Of a stretch of 64,000 nucleotides of DNA, positions 1 through 9,223 are shown one piece after another. The first letter of the stretch is position 1, and the number at the start of each line of letters is the position of its first letter. The notes under the pieces were generated by a model. That model ran no database searches and was not told where the DNA came from. It saw only the letters and a program-made list of their open reading frames with translations. This stretch comes from Leclercia sp. LSNIH1 (GTDB taxonomy: Bacteria; Pseudomonadota; Gammaproteobacteria; Enterobacterales; Enterobacteriaceae). The position numbers and the translations under genes were made by a program. The stretch covers positions 3,596,001-3,660,000 of the forward strand of contig NZ_CP026167.1 of the NCBI RefSeq assembly GCF_002902985.1, written 5' to 3'.

Positions 1-618
1 CCTGCCCCGCAGGCCGATCGCAACAGCGGCCTGATCATTGCCGGAACCCACGGAGATGAAAATTCTTCGATTGTGACCCTCTCCTGCGCCCTGCGTACCC
101 TTTCCCCTCCGCTGCGCCGCCACCATGTGGTATTAACCGTTAACCCGGACGGCTGTCAGTTGGGTTTACGCGCCAATGCCCGTGGTGTGGATTTAAACCG
201 TAACTTCCCGGCGGCCAACTGGCGGGAAGGCGAGACAGTCTACCGTTGGAACAGCTCCGCCGAAGATCGCGATGTGGTGTTGCTGACGGGCGACAAGCCC
301 GGTTCAGAGCCAGAAACCCAGGCGCTGTGTCATCTGATCCACAAACTGCATCCGGCCTGGGTTGTCTCGTTTCACGATCCGCTGGCCTGCATTGAAGATC
401 CCGCCCACACGGCTCTTGGGCGCTGGCTGGCAGATGCCTTTTCACTGCCGCTGGTCACCAGCGTCGGCTATGAGACGCCAGGCTCATTCGGCAGCTGGTG
501 TGCCGATTTAAGCCTGCACTGCATCACCGCTGAATTCCCGCCGATCTCCTCCGACGAGGCCAGCGAGAAGTACCTGAAAGCGATGACCGATCTGTTGCGC
601 TGGGAACCTCAGAGATGA
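1..618 (+). CDS. mpaA: Murein tripeptide amidase A, 5'-truncated by window edge
   Basis: Zinc carboxypeptidase of the M14 family that cleaves the gamma-D-Glu-meso-Dap bond in murein tripeptide in the cytoplasm during cell-wall recycling. The reading frame is open from base 1, so the start lies outside the window. The zinc-binding HGDEN motif is visible at bases 49-63, followed by the M14 stretch GVDLNRNFP and a late catalytic region ending TAEFPP. The last codons overlap the 3' end of the convergent ycjG gene by 10 bases. Both genes act on murein peptides, so the pairing is functional: MpaA frees L-Ala-D-Glu, which YcjG then epimerises. Confidence 0.95.
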   Translation, partial: PAPQADRNSGLIIAGTHGDENSSIVTLSCALRTLSPPLRRHHVVLTVNPDGCQLGLRANARGVDLNRNFPAANWREGETVYRWNSSAEDRDVVLLTGDKPGSEPETQALCHLIHKLHPAWVVSFHDPLACIEDPAHTALGRWLADAFSLPLVTSVGYETPGSFGSWCADLSLHCITAEFPPISSDEASEKYLKAMTDLLRWEPQR

Positions 619-1574
619 ACAACGCCGGTGCTGTAGTGCAGCGCCGGAGAGACATCCACGGCAAGCCAGGTAGGGCCGTCGAGATCGGCAAATTTCACCT
701 CATTCGCCAGCGGCAGTGCGGCACCAATCGCTCGCGAGGTGCAGAGCATACAGCCGAGCATCAGGGCAAAACCGCGCCGACGTGCCTCGGCGGCCAGCGC
801 CAGCGCTTCGGTGATACCGCCGGTTTTATCCAGCTTAATATTCACCATATCGTAGCGTCCCTGCAGGGCCGTGAGACTTTCCCGGGTATGGCAACTCTCA
901 TCGGCGCAGATGGGCAGTGGATGAATAAAGTTCGCCAGCGCGGCATCTTCCCCTGCGGGCAAAGGCTGTTCGAGCATGGCGACGTTCAGATCCGCCAGCA
1001 GCTGGCAGCGGGCAGCCAGTCCTTCGCTGTGCCAGGATTCGTTGGCGTCGACGATAAGCGTCGCCTGCGGCACGGCCCCGCGAATGGCGACCATCCGCTC
1101 GCTGATCAGACGATCGTCCAGCTTCACTTTCAACAGGCGCGCCCCGGCGTCATAGAGCGCTTTGGCGCTGGCGGCCATCTGAGCAGGCTCACCGATCACC
1201 ACTGTTTGCGCGGTGACCACCGTTTGCGGCAGGGTCGTGCCCGCCAGCGTCGCCAGAGAGATCCCTTGCTGACGCGCGGCTAAATCCCACAGCGCGCAGT
1301 CCACCGCGTTACGTGCGGCACCGGCAGGGAGTAACCGCTGTAGCGCTTCCCGGGTAAGGCCGCGCTCCAGTTCAGGCGCCAGCGCCATGATCTGCGCCAT
1401 TACCGAGGCGATGCTTTCGCCATACCGGGGATAAGGCGTACACTCCCCCACCCCTTTGACGCCCTCTTCTTCTATTTCTACCACCACCACACTGGCCTCG
1501 CTCCGGGTCCCCCGGGAGATCACAAACGGCGTATGCAGTGGCCAGGCTTCTTCGTAAACCTTGAGGGTTCTCAT
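609..1574 (-). CDS. ycjG: L-Ala-D/L-Glu epimerase
   Basis: Enolase-superfamily epimerase that converts L-Ala-D-Glu from murein turnover into L-Ala-L-Glu so the dipeptide can be hydrolysed and reused. The muconate-cycloisomerase signature is present: the KVKLD lysine pair, then metal ligands in VDANES, LEQPL and CADES, and the second catalytic lysine in NIKLDKTGG. I start it at the ATG at 1574 (321 aa, the E. coli length) because an AGGAG lies six bases upstream; an adjacent GTG at 1577 is the alternative. It is divergent from tpx and convergent with mpaA. Confidence 0.95.
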   Translation of the reverse strand: MRTLKVYEEAWPLHTPFVISRGTRSEASVVVVEIEEEGVKGVGECTPYPRYGESIASVMAQIMALAPELERGLTREALQRLLPAGAARNAVDCALWDLAARQQGISLATLAGTTLPQTVVTAQTVVIGEPAQMAASAKALYDAGARLLKVKLDDRLISERMVAIRGAVPQATLIVDANESWHSEGLAARCQLLADLNVAMLEQPLPAGEDAALANFIHPLPICADESCHTRESLTALQGRYDMVNIKLDKTGGITEALALAAEARRRGFALMLGCMLCTSRAIGAALPLANEVKFADLDGPTWLAVDVSPALHYSTGVVHL

Positions 1575-1611
1575 CACTCACTCCTGTATAGCGGCTTCGC
1601 GCAAATAGGGT

Positions 1612-1641
1612 TTGCTGTGCTATCGGCTGATGACATACACT
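1612..1641 (+). promoter_or_regulatory. Candidate tpx sigma-70 promoter
   Basis: TTGCTG followed after 18 bases by TACACT gives a fair -35/-10 pair about 40 bases before the tpx start. No activator site was assigned. A second AT-rich stretch (1652-1664) could carry another -10. Confidence 0.4.
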
Positions 1642-1679
1642 AACGACGACGTTAACTATATGTAAACAGGAAGATAACT

Positions 1680-2186
1680 ATGTCACAACTCGTTCATTTC
1701 CAGGGCAACCCGGTTTCTGTTGCAGGATCCATTCCTCAGAAAGGCAGCAAAGCGCAGGCGTTTACGCTCGTGGCAAAAGATCTGTCTGACGTCGTGCTGA
1801 GCCAGTTTGCCGGCAAGCGTAAAGTGCTGAACATTTTCCCAAGCATTGATACCGGCGTGTGCGCCGCATCTGTGCGTAAATTCAACCAGCTGGCGACCGA
1901 AGTGGACAACACCGTTGTGCTGTGCATCTCAGCCGACCTGCCGTTCGCTCAGTCCCGTTTCTGCGGTGCGGAAGGTCTGAGCAACGTTATCACCCTCTCT
2001 ACCCTGCGCAACCCGGAGTTTCTGGAGCAGTACGGCGTGGGCATCTCTGAAGGCGCACTGAAAGGTCTGGCGGCGCGTGCCGTTGTGGTGATCGACGAAA
2101 ACGACACCGTCGTGTTCAGCCACCTGGTGAATGAAATCACCACCGAGCCAGATTACGCTGCCGCGCTGGAATCACTGAAGGCGTAA
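1680..2186 (+). CDS. tpx: Thiol peroxidase (atypical 2-Cys peroxiredoxin)
   Basis: Periplasm-associated or cytoplasmic lipid-hydroperoxide peroxidase reduced by thioredoxin. The 168-residue protein matches the usual Tpx length. The peroxidatic cysteine is Cys61 in DTGVCAAS and the resolving cysteine is Cys95 in SRFCGAEG, the spacing typical of Tpx proteins. A Shine-Dalgarno GGAAG precedes the ATG. It is monocistronic, ending at a strong hairpin terminator that also faces the end of tyrR. Confidence 0.98.
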   Translation: MSQLVHFQGNPVSVAGSIPQKGSKAQAFTLVAKDLSDVVLSQFAGKRKVLNIFPSIDTGVCAASVRKFNQLATEVDNTVVLCISADLPFAQSRFCGAEGLSNVITLSTLRNPEFLEQYGVGISEGALKGLAARAVVVIDENDTVVFSHLVNEITTEPDYAAALESLKA

Positions 2187-2202
2187 CGGCAAGCGTAACA
2201 AT

Positions 2203-2228
2203 AAAGCCTCCCTGCGGAGGCTTTTTTA
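2203..2228. terminator. Bidirectional terminator between tpx and tyrR
   Basis: AAAGCCTCC, loop CTGC, GGAGGCTTT followed by T-rich sequence on the plus strand and preceded by an A-rich run that gives Us on the minus strand. It lies between two convergent stop codons. Confidence 0.85.
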
Positions 2229-2231
2229 TTT

Positions 2232-3773
2232 TTACTCGTCACCTTTCTTCTGGCTCAGACCATACTCGCGCAGCTTGTTGGCGATGGCGGTGTGAGACAC
2301 GCCCAGGCGTTTTGCCAGCTTACGGGTGCTGGGATAGTTACGATACAGCTGCGTCAGCACCGAGCGTTCAAAGCGGCTGGTAATGTCATCCAGCGATCCT
2401 TCCATAGCCTCTTCGCCTACCGCCACCGTTCCGGCATCGTAATCCGGCAATAAAATATCCTGCGGCCGCAGCTCATAGCCTTCTAGCTGGGTCAGGGCAC
2501 GATAGATCGCATTTTTCAGCTGACGAATATTCCCCGGCCAGCCGTAACGGGTAAGAACCGTATTCAGATCGGCTGAAAACTTCGGTCTTGGGATACCCTG
2601 CTCATCGGCAAAGCGCGCCACAAACAGCTCGGTCAACGGCATGATGTCCTGGGGGCAATCGCGCAGCGGCGGAATATTGAGGGTCAGAACGTTCAGGCGA
2701 TAATAGAGATCTTCCCGGAACATCCCCTTCTGCACCAGTTCCACCAGGTTCTTCTGGGTGGCGCAGATGACGCGCACATCCACATGCACCTCATGATCTT
2801 CTCCCACCCGGCGGAAGGTGCCGTCATTGAGGAAACGCAGCAGTTTGGCCTGCATCCGCGGCGACATCTCGCCAATTTCATCCAGCAGCACCGAGCCGCC
2901 GTTGGCCTGCTCAAAGAAGCCTTTTTTGCCTTCCGGCGCGTGGCCAAACAGCTCGCTTTCAACGGCATCTTCCGGAATAGAAGCGCAGTTCAGGGCAAGA
3001 TAAGGTTTGCTCGCCCGCGGCCCCGCCTGATGCACCGCATGGGCCAGCAGATCTTTGCCGGTACCGGTGTCGCCGGTGATCAGCAGCGGTGCAGCAAGGT
3101 TTGCCAGCTTGCGCGCCTGCTCCACCACGTGGCGCATTTTCGGGCTGACGGCAATAATCTGGCTGAAGGCGCCCGTATCCTGGCTCGACAGGTTTTGCAG
3201 TTGACGCCCCATACGGACCGTTGAGCGCAGCATGATCACTGAACCGGTCAGAGTTCTGTCGTCGTTGTCGCCCTGCAGATAGACCGGGGTGAGCTCCATC
3301 AGGAAATTTTGTCCGTTAATAACCACATGCTCGCTGTGAGTCGAGCGCGGGTTGCTCTCCAGCCAGCGCTGGAAATTGAAGCCGGGGATCAGCTGGGCGG
3401 CGTTGTGGTTGCTCAGTTTCTCCGGCTCCAGGGCAAACAGCTGGCAGCTCGCCTGATTAGCCCGATCGATTTTGCCTTTCAGATCCAGGGATAAAAAGGG
3501 TTCGGGCATCGCTTCCAGCAGCGCGCTGAGGGCCAGGTGCTCGCGCTCGGAGGGCATCCACGGCACGGTGCGCACATCCGTAACGCCAGCGATACGGCGG
3601 ATTTCAGCCATTAAGCTGCTGAATGTTTCGAAAGCAATTTCAGCAAAATTCAGGTAAATCTTCCCGATTGGGTCAATCTCAATTCCACGCAGGTCAATAC
3701 TCCGCAAAACAAGGAGATCGAGCAGCTCGCGAGTCAGGCCGAGACGGTCCTTACAAAACACTTCCAGACGCAT
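2232..3773 (-). CDS. tyrR: Transcriptional regulator TyrR of aromatic amino-acid genes
   Basis: Controls aromatic amino-acid biosynthesis and transport genes with tyrosine, phenylalanine or tryptophan as cofactors. The 513 residues show the family layout: N-terminal ACT domain (about 1-75, starting MRLEVFCKDRLGLT), a PAS domain (about 78-190), an AAA+ domain with Walker A GDTGTGKD (about 205-430) and a C-terminal Fis-type helix-turn-helix ending in RLGVSHTAIANKLREYGL. It lacks the GAFTGA loop of true sigma-54 activators, as TyrR does. A TyrR-box-like dyad upstream suggests autoregulation. Confidence 0.98.
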   Translation of the reverse strand: MRLEVFCKDRLGLTRELLDLLVLRSIDLRGIEIDPIGKIYLNFAEIAFETFSSLMAEIRRIAGVTDVRTVPWMPSEREHLALSALLEAMPEPFLSLDLKGKIDRANQASCQLFALEPEKLSNHNAAQLIPGFNFQRWLESNPRSTHSEHVVINGQNFLMELTPVYLQGDNDDRTLTGSVIMLRSTVRMGRQLQNLSSQDTGAFSQIIAVSPKMRHVVEQARKLANLAAPLLITGDTGTGKDLLAHAVHQAGPRASKPYLALNCASIPEDAVESELFGHAPEGKKGFFEQANGGSVLLDEIGEMSPRMQAKLLRFLNDGTFRRVGEDHEVHVDVRVICATQKNLVELVQKGMFREDLYYRLNVLTLNIPPLRDCPQDIMPLTELFVARFADEQGIPRPKFSADLNTVLTRYGWPGNIRQLKNAIYRALTQLEGYELRPQDILLPDYDAGTVAVGEEAMEGSLDDITSRFERSVLTQLYRNYPSTRKLAKRLGVSHTAIANKLREYGLSQKKGDE

Positions 3774-3841
3774 GGGAAAATCACTCTATAAGCCATTAAC
3801 CCTGAAATGATAAGCCAGATATCTGCAATCGGGAAGACGGC

Positions 3842-3859
3842 TGTCAACAAATATTGACA
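3842..3859 (-). promoter_or_regulatory. TyrR box overlapping the tyrR -35
   Basis: TGTCAA-N6-TTGACA is a perfect dyad (arms extend to GGCTGTCAA/TTGACAGCC, 3839-3862) close to the TyrR box consensus TGTAAA-N6-TTTACA. Read on the minus strand the second arm supplies a TTGACA -35, with AGATAT 17 bases further on as a weak -10. Negative autoregulation of tyrR is established in E. coli; the site assignment here is by resemblance. Confidence 0.7.
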
Positions 3860-3901
3860 GCCTGTGAGCAGGGTGTCGGAATTATGTGCGAGGAAGCGAG
3901 C

Positions 3902-4951
3902 TTACTGCGGTTTTTTATTGAGGGTATCTTTCAGCTGGCCGATTAATTCCCGACGGAAATCCCCCAGCCGGGGTTTATCATCCTCTGTCCACGGCAGTGG
4001 ACGGCACAATTCCATCGCTTTGATCCCCAGCCGCGCGGTGAGTAATCCCGCACCAATCCCCTGCGCCGCACGGGCCGAAAGGCGAGCGGCCAGATCCTGT
4101 GACATCCAGTCCATCCCCACCTCGCGCACCAGCTCGCTGGCCCCGGCAAAGGCCATATTGAGTAGTACAAGGCGGAACAGGCGCAAGCGGCTGTAATAGC
4201 CCAGTTCGATACCGTACAGCGTGGCAATACGGTTGATCAGGCGCAGGTTGCGCCAGGCAATAAAAGCCATATCCACCAGCGCCAGCGGGCTGACGGCAAT
4301 CATCAGCGTTGATTCGGCTGCCGAGCGGCTGATCTCCCGCCGCGCCTGGCTGTCCAACACCGGCTGCACGAGGTGGGCATACAGCGATACCACTTCGCGA
4401 TCGTTTTGCGTTTCGTGAATGGCGGCGTACCAGCGCTGCAAGGCCGGATGAGACTGATCGAGCCCGGCCTGTTTCGCCAGTTTTTCACAAAATGCCCGTC
4501 CGTTACCGGTGCCGTGGCTGTGCAGCAGATCCCGGGCTTCATCACGCTCGTGGGCGCGCTGGCGCAGTCGCCATAAACGGCGCCATTCGGTGGCAACAGA
4601 GCCGACGCCCGCGCCGACGATAAGCGCACCTGCCGCGCATCCTCCCAGCGCCACCCAGTCCTGGGTTTGCCAGGCATTGATTGCCCACTGCACGCCTTGC
4701 CCTACCACCGCAACGCCCGCCAGCATCAGGCCCGCGCTGACCATTTTGCGCCACAGGCTACGTTTAGGGCGCAAAGCGGCTTCGACGACGGCTTCGGCTT
4801 GTCCTTCTTCCGCAGGGAGCATGTCGGTCACTACCGGGGCGAAGTTTCCGGCCTGGGTGTCATCAAACGTTTGTGCCGCTTTGAAGGCTTCGCGATCCGC
4901 TTCTTCCAGGGTGCCGGTAAAATCCATTCGCGGTTTTAGGGGTTCGGTCAT
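3902..4951 (-). CDS. ycjF: Inner-membrane protein YcjF (UPF0283, DUF697)
   Basis: A 349-residue membrane protein of unknown biochemical role. The N-terminal third is acidic and soluble; two hydrophobic helices follow at about 70-90 and 98-120, and a further hydrophobic segment lies in the DUF697 part (about 210-290). The start codon overlaps the ycjX stop by four bases (ATGA), so the two are translationally coupled. Linkage to ycjX and the psp genes is conserved in enterobacteria, and YcjX/YcjF belong to the heat-shock/phage-shock group. No catalytic motif was seen. Confidence 0.93.
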   Translation of the reverse strand: MTEPLKPRMDFTGTLEEADREAFKAAQTFDDTQAGNFAPVVTDMLPAEEGQAEAVVEAALRPKRSLWRKMVSAGLMLAGVAVVGQGVQWAINAWQTQDWVALGGCAAGALIVGAGVGSVATEWRRLWRLRQRAHERDEARDLLHSHGTGNGRAFCEKLAKQAGLDQSHPALQRWYAAIHETQNDREVVSLYAHLVQPVLDSQARREISRSAAESTLMIAVSPLALVDMAFIAWRNLRLINRIATLYGIELGYYSRLRLFRLVLLNMAFAGASELVREVGMDWMSQDLAARLSARAAQGIGAGLLTARLGIKAMELCRPLPWTEDDKPRLGDFRRELIGQLKDTLNKKPQ

Positions 4952-6345
4952 CGCAATTTATCTCCAATCAAAAACTCCAGCGCGGCATCCAGGCGAATGT
5001 GCGGAAGCGGCTGGTCTACATTCATCGTCTGCGGGCGGAAGGCTTCAAACTGAAACCCCTGCTTCTGCCAGAATGCCTGGCCCGGCAATCGGGCGGGTAC
5101 TTCGCCAGGGTAGACCGTCAGCGGGGCGCCGTCACTCAGACGGTGGCCGCGCAGCGCCGGGATCTTATCGCCATTAACGTCAATCAGGCCACTCTGGGTG
5201 GCCTGCACCGAGGCCAGCCCCAGGCAGTCCATGCTGATACCCTCAAAGGCGGCGTTTTGCCAGGCATCCTGCACCAGCTGCTGGAGGAGCGATACCATAT
5301 TGGCGTGCTGATCCACCGTCACGTGATCCGCCTTGGTGGCGGCAAACAGCAGTTTGTCGATCACCGGAGAGAAGAGACGCCGGAACAGCGTGCGCTGCCC
5401 GTAGTGGAAGCTCTGCATCAGTTGGGTTAGCGCGAGGCGCATGTCGTTGAACGCCTGTGGCCCGCTGTTGAGCGGCTGAAGGCAGTCCACCAGCACAATC
5501 TGGCGGTCGAAGCGCAAAAAGTGGTTAGTGTAGAACCCCTTAACCACTTTCTCACAGTAGTAGTTAAAGCGTTCGCGCAGCATACCGGCGTTGGTATGTT
5601 TGTCCGCCTGGGCAAGCTTCGATTCACCAAAAGCCTCCACGTCCGGCCAGGGGAAAAATTGCAGGGCCGGGGCGCCCGCCATATCCCCAGGCAGCACAAA
5701 GCGACCCGGCTGGATAAAGTGCAGACCCTCTTTCTTACATTGATGCAGGTAATCGGTCCAGGCTTCCGAAATGGCCGCCAGCCGGTTTTCATCGGCGGGT
5801 GCCAGCGGATCCAGCCCCTCACACAGGGAACGCCAGCGGGCGGACCAGGCCGCGCGGGGCCCCTGTAACAGGCCGGTCATCTGCCGCGACCAGCTGAGAT
5901 AGTCCTGGGTCAGCATCGGCAGGTCGAGCAGCCATTCGCCGGGATAATCGACAATCTCCAGATAGAGAGTGGAGGTCTCTTTAAAATGGCGAAGCAAAGA
6001 ATCATTGGAACGGTACCGCAGCGCCAGGCGGATTTCACTCACCCCGCGGGTGGGCGTGGGCCAGGTTGGCGGCGTGCCGTAAAGCTGGGCCAGCCCTTCA
6101 TCGTAGGTGAAACGGGGAATGCCAAAATCGCGCTGAGGGACGCGCTTCACGCCGAGCAGGCGCTCTTCGCGTACCGCGCTCAACAGCGGCAAGCGCGCCC
6201 CGGCATGCAGGTTAAGGAGCTGATTGACCATCGCCGTGATAAAGGCGGTTTTGCCGCTGCGGCTCAGTCCGGTAACCGCCAGGCGCAAATGTCGGTCAAC
6301 CCCACGATTTACCAGAGAATTAAATTCATTTTTAAGTCGCTTCAT
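4948..6345 (-). CDS. ycjX: P-loop protein YcjX (DUF463)
   Basis: A 465-residue predicted nucleotide-binding protein with Walker [11 protein letters not shown] near residue 25 and a later DYPGEW that fits a Walker B/switch region. Its role is unknown; it is co-transcribed with ycjF. The frame is open for 30 more codons upstream, but the ATG at 6345 (MKRLKNEF) gives exactly the E. coli length and has an AGG about seven bases before it, so I use it. It directly follows pspD across a strong terminator, whereas in E. coli pspE and the ycjM-W sugar cluster lie between. Confidence 0.94.
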   Translation of the reverse strand: MKRLKNEFNSLVNRGVDRHLRLAVTGLSRSGKTAFITAMVNQLLNLHAGARLPLLSAVREERLLGVKRVPQRDFGIPRFTYDEGLAQLYGTPPTWPTPTRGVSEIRLALRYRSNDSLLRHFKETSTLYLEIVDYPGEWLLDLPMLTQDYLSWSRQMTGLLQGPRAAWSARWRSLCEGLDPLAPADENRLAAISEAWTDYLHQCKKEGLHFIQPGRFVLPGDMAGAPALQFFPWPDVEAFGESKLAQADKHTNAGMLRERFNYYCEKVVKGFYTNHFLRFDRQIVLVDCLQPLNSGPQAFNDMRLALTQLMQSFHYGQRTLFRRLFSPVIDKLLFAATKADHVTVDQHANMVSLLQQLVQDAWQNAAFEGISMDCLGLASVQATQSGLIDVNGDKIPALRGHRLSDGAPLTVYPGEVPARLPGQAFWQKQGFQFEAFRPQTMNVDQPLPHIRLDAALEFLIGDKLR

Positions 6346-6412
6346 CGCCATCCTGTTCTGCCTGAAGGAATTATTGTTCTGAGAAATATGACACGAGGGC
6401 AAGGAGAAAGGA

Positions 6413-6454
6413 ATAAAAGCAGCGCAACGGCACATTGAACTTTGTGCCGTTGCG
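6413..6454 (-). terminator. Terminator after the psp operon
   Basis: Perfect 12-base arms CGCAACGGCACA and TGTGCCGTTGCG (6423-6434 and 6443-6454) separated by eight bases, followed on the minus strand by CTGCTTTTATT. It starts three bases after the pspD stop, so it probably ends most psp transcripts before ycjX. Confidence 0.85.
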
Positions 6455-6456
6455 AA

Positions 6457-6675
6457 TTATTTCAGTTTACTGGATAACCGGTTCGCGAGCTTTTTCAGCA
6501 TCGGCTCCAGCGCGACGGCCAACAACATTCGTACCGGCTTGCGGGCAACCGATTTGATCGCCCACCCCGCCACGCCTGCCGGGCCGTAACGCAGTGCGGT
6601 GAGTAATACCAGCTTCCCTGCGATTTTCAGGCCCGGCTTGACGCGATGTCCGGCCTGTTGCCAGCGTTGATTCAT
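6457..6675 (-). CDS. pspD: Phage shock protein D
   Basis: A 72-residue basic protein with one hydrophobic stretch (about 18-45) and a lysine/arginine-rich C-terminus, peripheral to the inner membrane. It is the last gene of pspABCD; its role in the response is poorly defined. Fourteen bases separate it from pspC. Length and sequence agree with E. coli PspD (73 aa). Confidence 0.92.
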   Translation of the reverse strand: MNQRWQQAGHRVKPGLKIAGKLVLLTALRYGPAGVAGWAIKSVARKPVRMLLAVALEPMLKKLANRLSSKLK

Positions 6676-6689
6676 ATCAGTTCTCTCAG

Positions 6690-7046
6690 TTAAAGCTGAC
6701 GAAAACGGCTTCGCAGCGTGAAGGTATCCGAGGTGACATACCGCTCCATTTCGCGCAAGCGTTTTTCGCCTGCCGACAGCTCAGCATCCACCGCGTCCAG
6801 TAATTCACTGCTGGTGGGGCTATTTTCATCGCCCATCGCGCCGTCCGGCATCGGGTCCAGCACGAAGGACAAAATGATATAGGCCACCAGGGTAATAAAC
6901 GCCAGACCAAAGAAAATGGAGAGTACCGTTACCACACGCACCAGCTTCACCGGCACGTCGAGGTAGTGCGCCAGTCCGGCGCAGACGCCGCGCACCATCC
7001 CCTTCTGGGGGATACGCCACAATTTTTTATTCAGGTTCAGTGCCAT
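6690..7046 (-). CDS. pspC: Phage shock protein C, envelope-stress sensor
   Basis: Inner-membrane protein of 118 residues with the PspC domain (about 8-70, containing [16 protein letters not shown]) and one strong transmembrane helix (about 38-68, ending FVLDPM), then a periplasmic or cytoplasmic leucine-zipper-like tail. With PspB it senses membrane stress and relieves PspA inhibition of PspF. Its ATG overlaps the pspB stop by one base (TAATG), indicating coupled translation. Confidence 0.97.
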   Translation of the reverse strand: MALNLNKKLWRIPQKGMVRGVCAGLAHYLDVPVKLVRVVTVLSIFFGLAFITLVAYIILSFVLDPMPDGAMGDENSPTSSELLDAVDAELSAGEKRLREMERYVTSDTFTLRSRFRQL

Positions 7047-7270
7047 TAGCGATCCCTCCAGTTCGGATGTTCTGCGTCCAGGATCGCCTCCAGCGCCTGA
7101 ATACGTTCGCGCATTTTATTTGCGTCCTGAGTTAATTGCGCCAGGCGCTGCTGTTCGCTTTGCGACAGCTCTCCCCTTGAAGAACGGTTACTGTAGTGCA
7201 GCCACAACCAGATCGGCAGAACAAATAGCACGAAAATGGTCAGCGGAATGGCAAGAAAAAGCGCGCTCAT
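7046..7270 (-). CDS. pspB: Phage shock protein B
   Basis: A 74-residue bitopic membrane protein: one N-terminal transmembrane helix (about 4-25) followed by a charged coiled-coil segment (about 32-68, with EQQRLAQLTQDANKMRERI). It partners PspC in signalling envelope stress. It lies 51 bases downstream of pspA and overlaps pspC by one base. Confidence 0.97.
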   Translation of the reverse strand: MSALFLAIPLTIFVLFVLPIWLWLHYSNRSSRGELSQSEQQRLAQLTQDANKMRERIQALEAILDAEHPNWRDR

Positions 7271-7321
7271 GTCTACTCCTTGTGTGATGAGTGGCGGCGC
7301 CGGCGGGCGCCGCAGTTTTTA

Positions 7322-7990
7322 TTATTGATTGCCTTGTTTCATTTTGGCCTTCAGCGCGGCCAGTTGCTCGCTGATTTCATCATCCGCTTTCAGATCGGCA
7401 AACTGCTGATCCAGCGTTTTCTGTTTGCCAAAGCTGTGGCTTTCCGCTTCCGCTTCCATCTGATCGATACGACGCTCAAACGACTCAAAACGGGCCATGG
7501 CTTCGTCAATCTTGCCGCTGTCGAGCTGACGGCGCACGTCACGGGATGAACTTGCCGCCTGGTGACGCAGCGTCAGGGCCTGCTGGCGGGCGCGGGTTTC
7601 GCTCAGCTTGTTCTCCAGCTCCGCAATCTCTTTTTTCATGCGGGCAAGGGTTTCATCCACCAGCGTCACCTCCTGATCAAGGGTGGCGACAATATCGGTC
7701 AGCTTCTGCTTTTCAATCAGCGCAGAGCGGGCCAGGTCCTCTTTATCTTTGCGCAGCGCCAGTTCCGCTTTTTCCTGCCATTCGGCCTGCTGGGCGGTCG
7801 CCTGTTCAATACGGCGGGAAAGCTGCTTTTTCTCAGCCAGCGCACGGGCGGAGTTAGAGCGCACTTCCACCAGCGTGTCTTCCATCTCCTGAATCATCAG
7901 ACGAACCAGCTTCTGCGGATCCTCTGCTTTCTCCAGCAGTGAGTTGATGTTGGCGTTCACGATGTCGGCAAAACGAGAAAAAATACCCAT
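7322..7990 (-). CDS. pspA: Phage shock protein A, ESCRT-III-family membrane stabiliser and PspF inhibitor
   Basis: A 222-residue, almost wholly helical protein with no transmembrane segment. The N-terminal amphipathic helix ([16 protein letters not shown]) binds stressed membrane; the coiled-coil core (about 25-185) forms the ESCRT-III-like scaffold and binds PspF. In unstressed cells it blocks PspF ATPase; at damaged membrane it oligomerises and limits proton leak. It heads the operon behind a sigma-54 promoter. Confidence 0.98.
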   Translation of the reverse strand: MGIFSRFADIVNANINSLLEKAEDPQKLVRLMIQEMEDTLVEVRSNSARALAEKKQLSRRIEQATAQQAEWQEKAELALRKDKEDLARSALIEKQKLTDIVATLDQEVTLVDETLARMKKEIAELENKLSETRARQQALTLRHQAASSSRDVRRQLDSGKIDEAMARFESFERRIDQMEAEAESHSFGKQKTLDQQFADLKADDEISEQLAALKAKMKQGNQ

Positions 7991-8042
7991 AATTGAATCC
8001 TCATATTTTCTGTTATCGGGCTCAGCCCTGCTGCATAGTTAA

Positions 8043-8058
8043 TACAATTCCCGTGCCA
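8043..8058 (-). promoter_or_regulatory. Sigma-54 promoter of pspABCD
   Basis: On the minus strand TGGCACGGGAATTGTA carries the -24 GG and a -12 TTGT element, matching TGGCAC-N5-TTGC closely. The transcription start should fall near 8031, about 40 bases before the pspA ATG. This arrangement is as in E. coli. Confidence 0.9.
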
Positions 8059-8064
8059 GTTTTA

Positions 8065-8139
8065 TATCTCATTGATTTTAGACGATGTGATTGCTTTTTC
8101 ACCCACTACACCCTACTCTCATTTAGTGAATTACACCAA
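8065..8139. promoter_or_regulatory. IHF-like site and PspF upstream activating sequence between pspA and pspF
   Basis: Upstream of the sigma-54 promoter, a minus-strand match to the IHF consensus (AATCAATGAGATA, 8065-8077, one mismatch) is followed by an imperfect dyad TTAGTGAATTACACCAA (8123-8139) that resembles the PspF binding sites of E. coli. The layout (IHF between enhancer and promoter) is the established one. The same dyad would overlap the pspF promoter and allow PspF autorepression. Exact footprints are inferred. Confidence 0.6.
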
Positions 8140-8157
8140 TAAGTGGTCAATTACATC

Positions 8158-9135
8158 ATGACTGAATTTAAAGACACGTTACTCGGGGAAGCCAACAGTT
8201 TTCTCGAAGTGCTGGAGCAGGTATCAAGGCTGGCACCGCTGAATAAACCGGTGCTGATTATCGGCGAGCGCGGCACCGGCAAGGAGCTGATTGCCAACCG
8301 GCTACACTACCTCTCCGGGCGCTGGGATGGACCGTTTATCTCTCTGAACTGCGCCGCGCTGAACGAGAACCTGCTGGATACGGAACTGTTTGGTCACGAG
8401 GCGGGCGCCTTTACCGGGGCGCAGCGTCGCCATCCCGGTCGCTTCGAGCGCGCCGATGGCGGCACGTTGTTTCTTGATGAGCTGGCGACCGCGCCGATGC
8501 TGGTGCAGGAAAAACTGCTACGCGTCATTGAGTATGGCGAGCTGGAGCGCGTGGGCGGCAGCCAGCCTTTACAGGTAAACGTGCGGCTGGTGTGCGCCAC
8601 TAACGCCAATCTGCCGGAGATGGTCGAGCAGGAGAAGTTTCGCGCCGACCTGCTGGATCGGCTGGCGTTTGATGTGGTTAACCTGCCGCCGCTGCGCGAG
8701 CGGCGCAGCGATATCATGCTGCTGGCGGAGCAGTTTGCTATTCAGATGTGTCGCGAGCTTGGGCTGCCGCTGTTTCCCGGTTTTAGTCAGCACGCCCGTG
8801 AAACGCTGCTGGACTACCGCTGGCCGGGCAATATCCGAGAACTGAAGAATGTGGTGGAGCGCTCCGTCTACCGCCACGGTAGCAGCGAGACCGAGCTGGA
8901 TGAGATTGTGATCGATCCCTTTCAGCGCCCCGCACAGCCCTCTGTCAGCAAACCGCTTACCACGGGTACACCTACCCTGCCCCTCGATTTGCGTTTGTTC
9001 CAGCTTGAGCAGGAGAAGCGGTTGCTGGAGCAGAGCCTGCGCGAGGCACAATTTAATCAGAAACGCGCGGCTGAACTGCTGGGGCTGACCTACCATCAGT
9101 TAAGGGCATTGCTCAAAAAGCATCAGATGCGATGA
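8158..9135 (+). CDS. pspF: Sigma-54-dependent activator PspF
   Basis: Enhancer-binding AAA+ ATPase that opens the sigma-54 promoter of pspA. The 325 residues comprise an AAA+ domain (about 10-245) with Walker A GERGTGKE, the sigma-54 contact loop GAFTGA and Walker B GTLFLDE, and a C-terminal Fis-like helix-turn-helix (KRAAELLGLTYHQLRALLKKH). There is no receiver or sensor domain; control is by PspA binding. The frame is open five codons upstream (GTG 8143), but ATG 8158 fits E. coli. Confidence 0.97.
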   Translation: MTEFKDTLLGEANSFLEVLEQVSRLAPLNKPVLIIGERGTGKELIANRLHYLSGRWDGPFISLNCAALNENLLDTELFGHEAGAFTGAQRRHPGRFERADGGTLFLDELATAPMLVQEKLLRVIEYGELERVGGSQPLQVNVRLVCATNANLPEMVEQEKFRADLLDRLAFDVVNLPPLRERRSDIMLLAEQFAIQMCRELGLPLFPGFSQHARETLLDYRWPGNIRELKNVVERSVYRHGSSETELDEIVIDPFQRPAQPSVSKPLTTGTPTLPLDLRLFQLEQEKRLLEQSLREAQFNQKRAAELLGLTYHQLRALLKKHQMR

Positions 9136-9143
9136 CATAATCA

Positions 9144-9184
9144 GCACTTACCCGCAGACATTTTTACGAAGCAGGTGTAAGTGC
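9144..9184 (+). other. Inverted repeat in the pspF-sapA gap
   Basis: GCACTTAC and GTAAGTGC are separated by 25 bases, with TTTTT inside the loop rather than after the stem. It could be a protein-binding dyad or a weak hairpin; it is not a standard terminator. Confidence 0.3.
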
Positions 9185-9223
9185 GATACACTTTGCAGAT
9201 CGTCTCTAAAAACCTTAAAAATT

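Noticed and set aside
6346..6435. N-terminal extension of ycjX
   Set aside because: The extra 30 codons run into the psp terminator and have no counterpart in E. coli YcjX.
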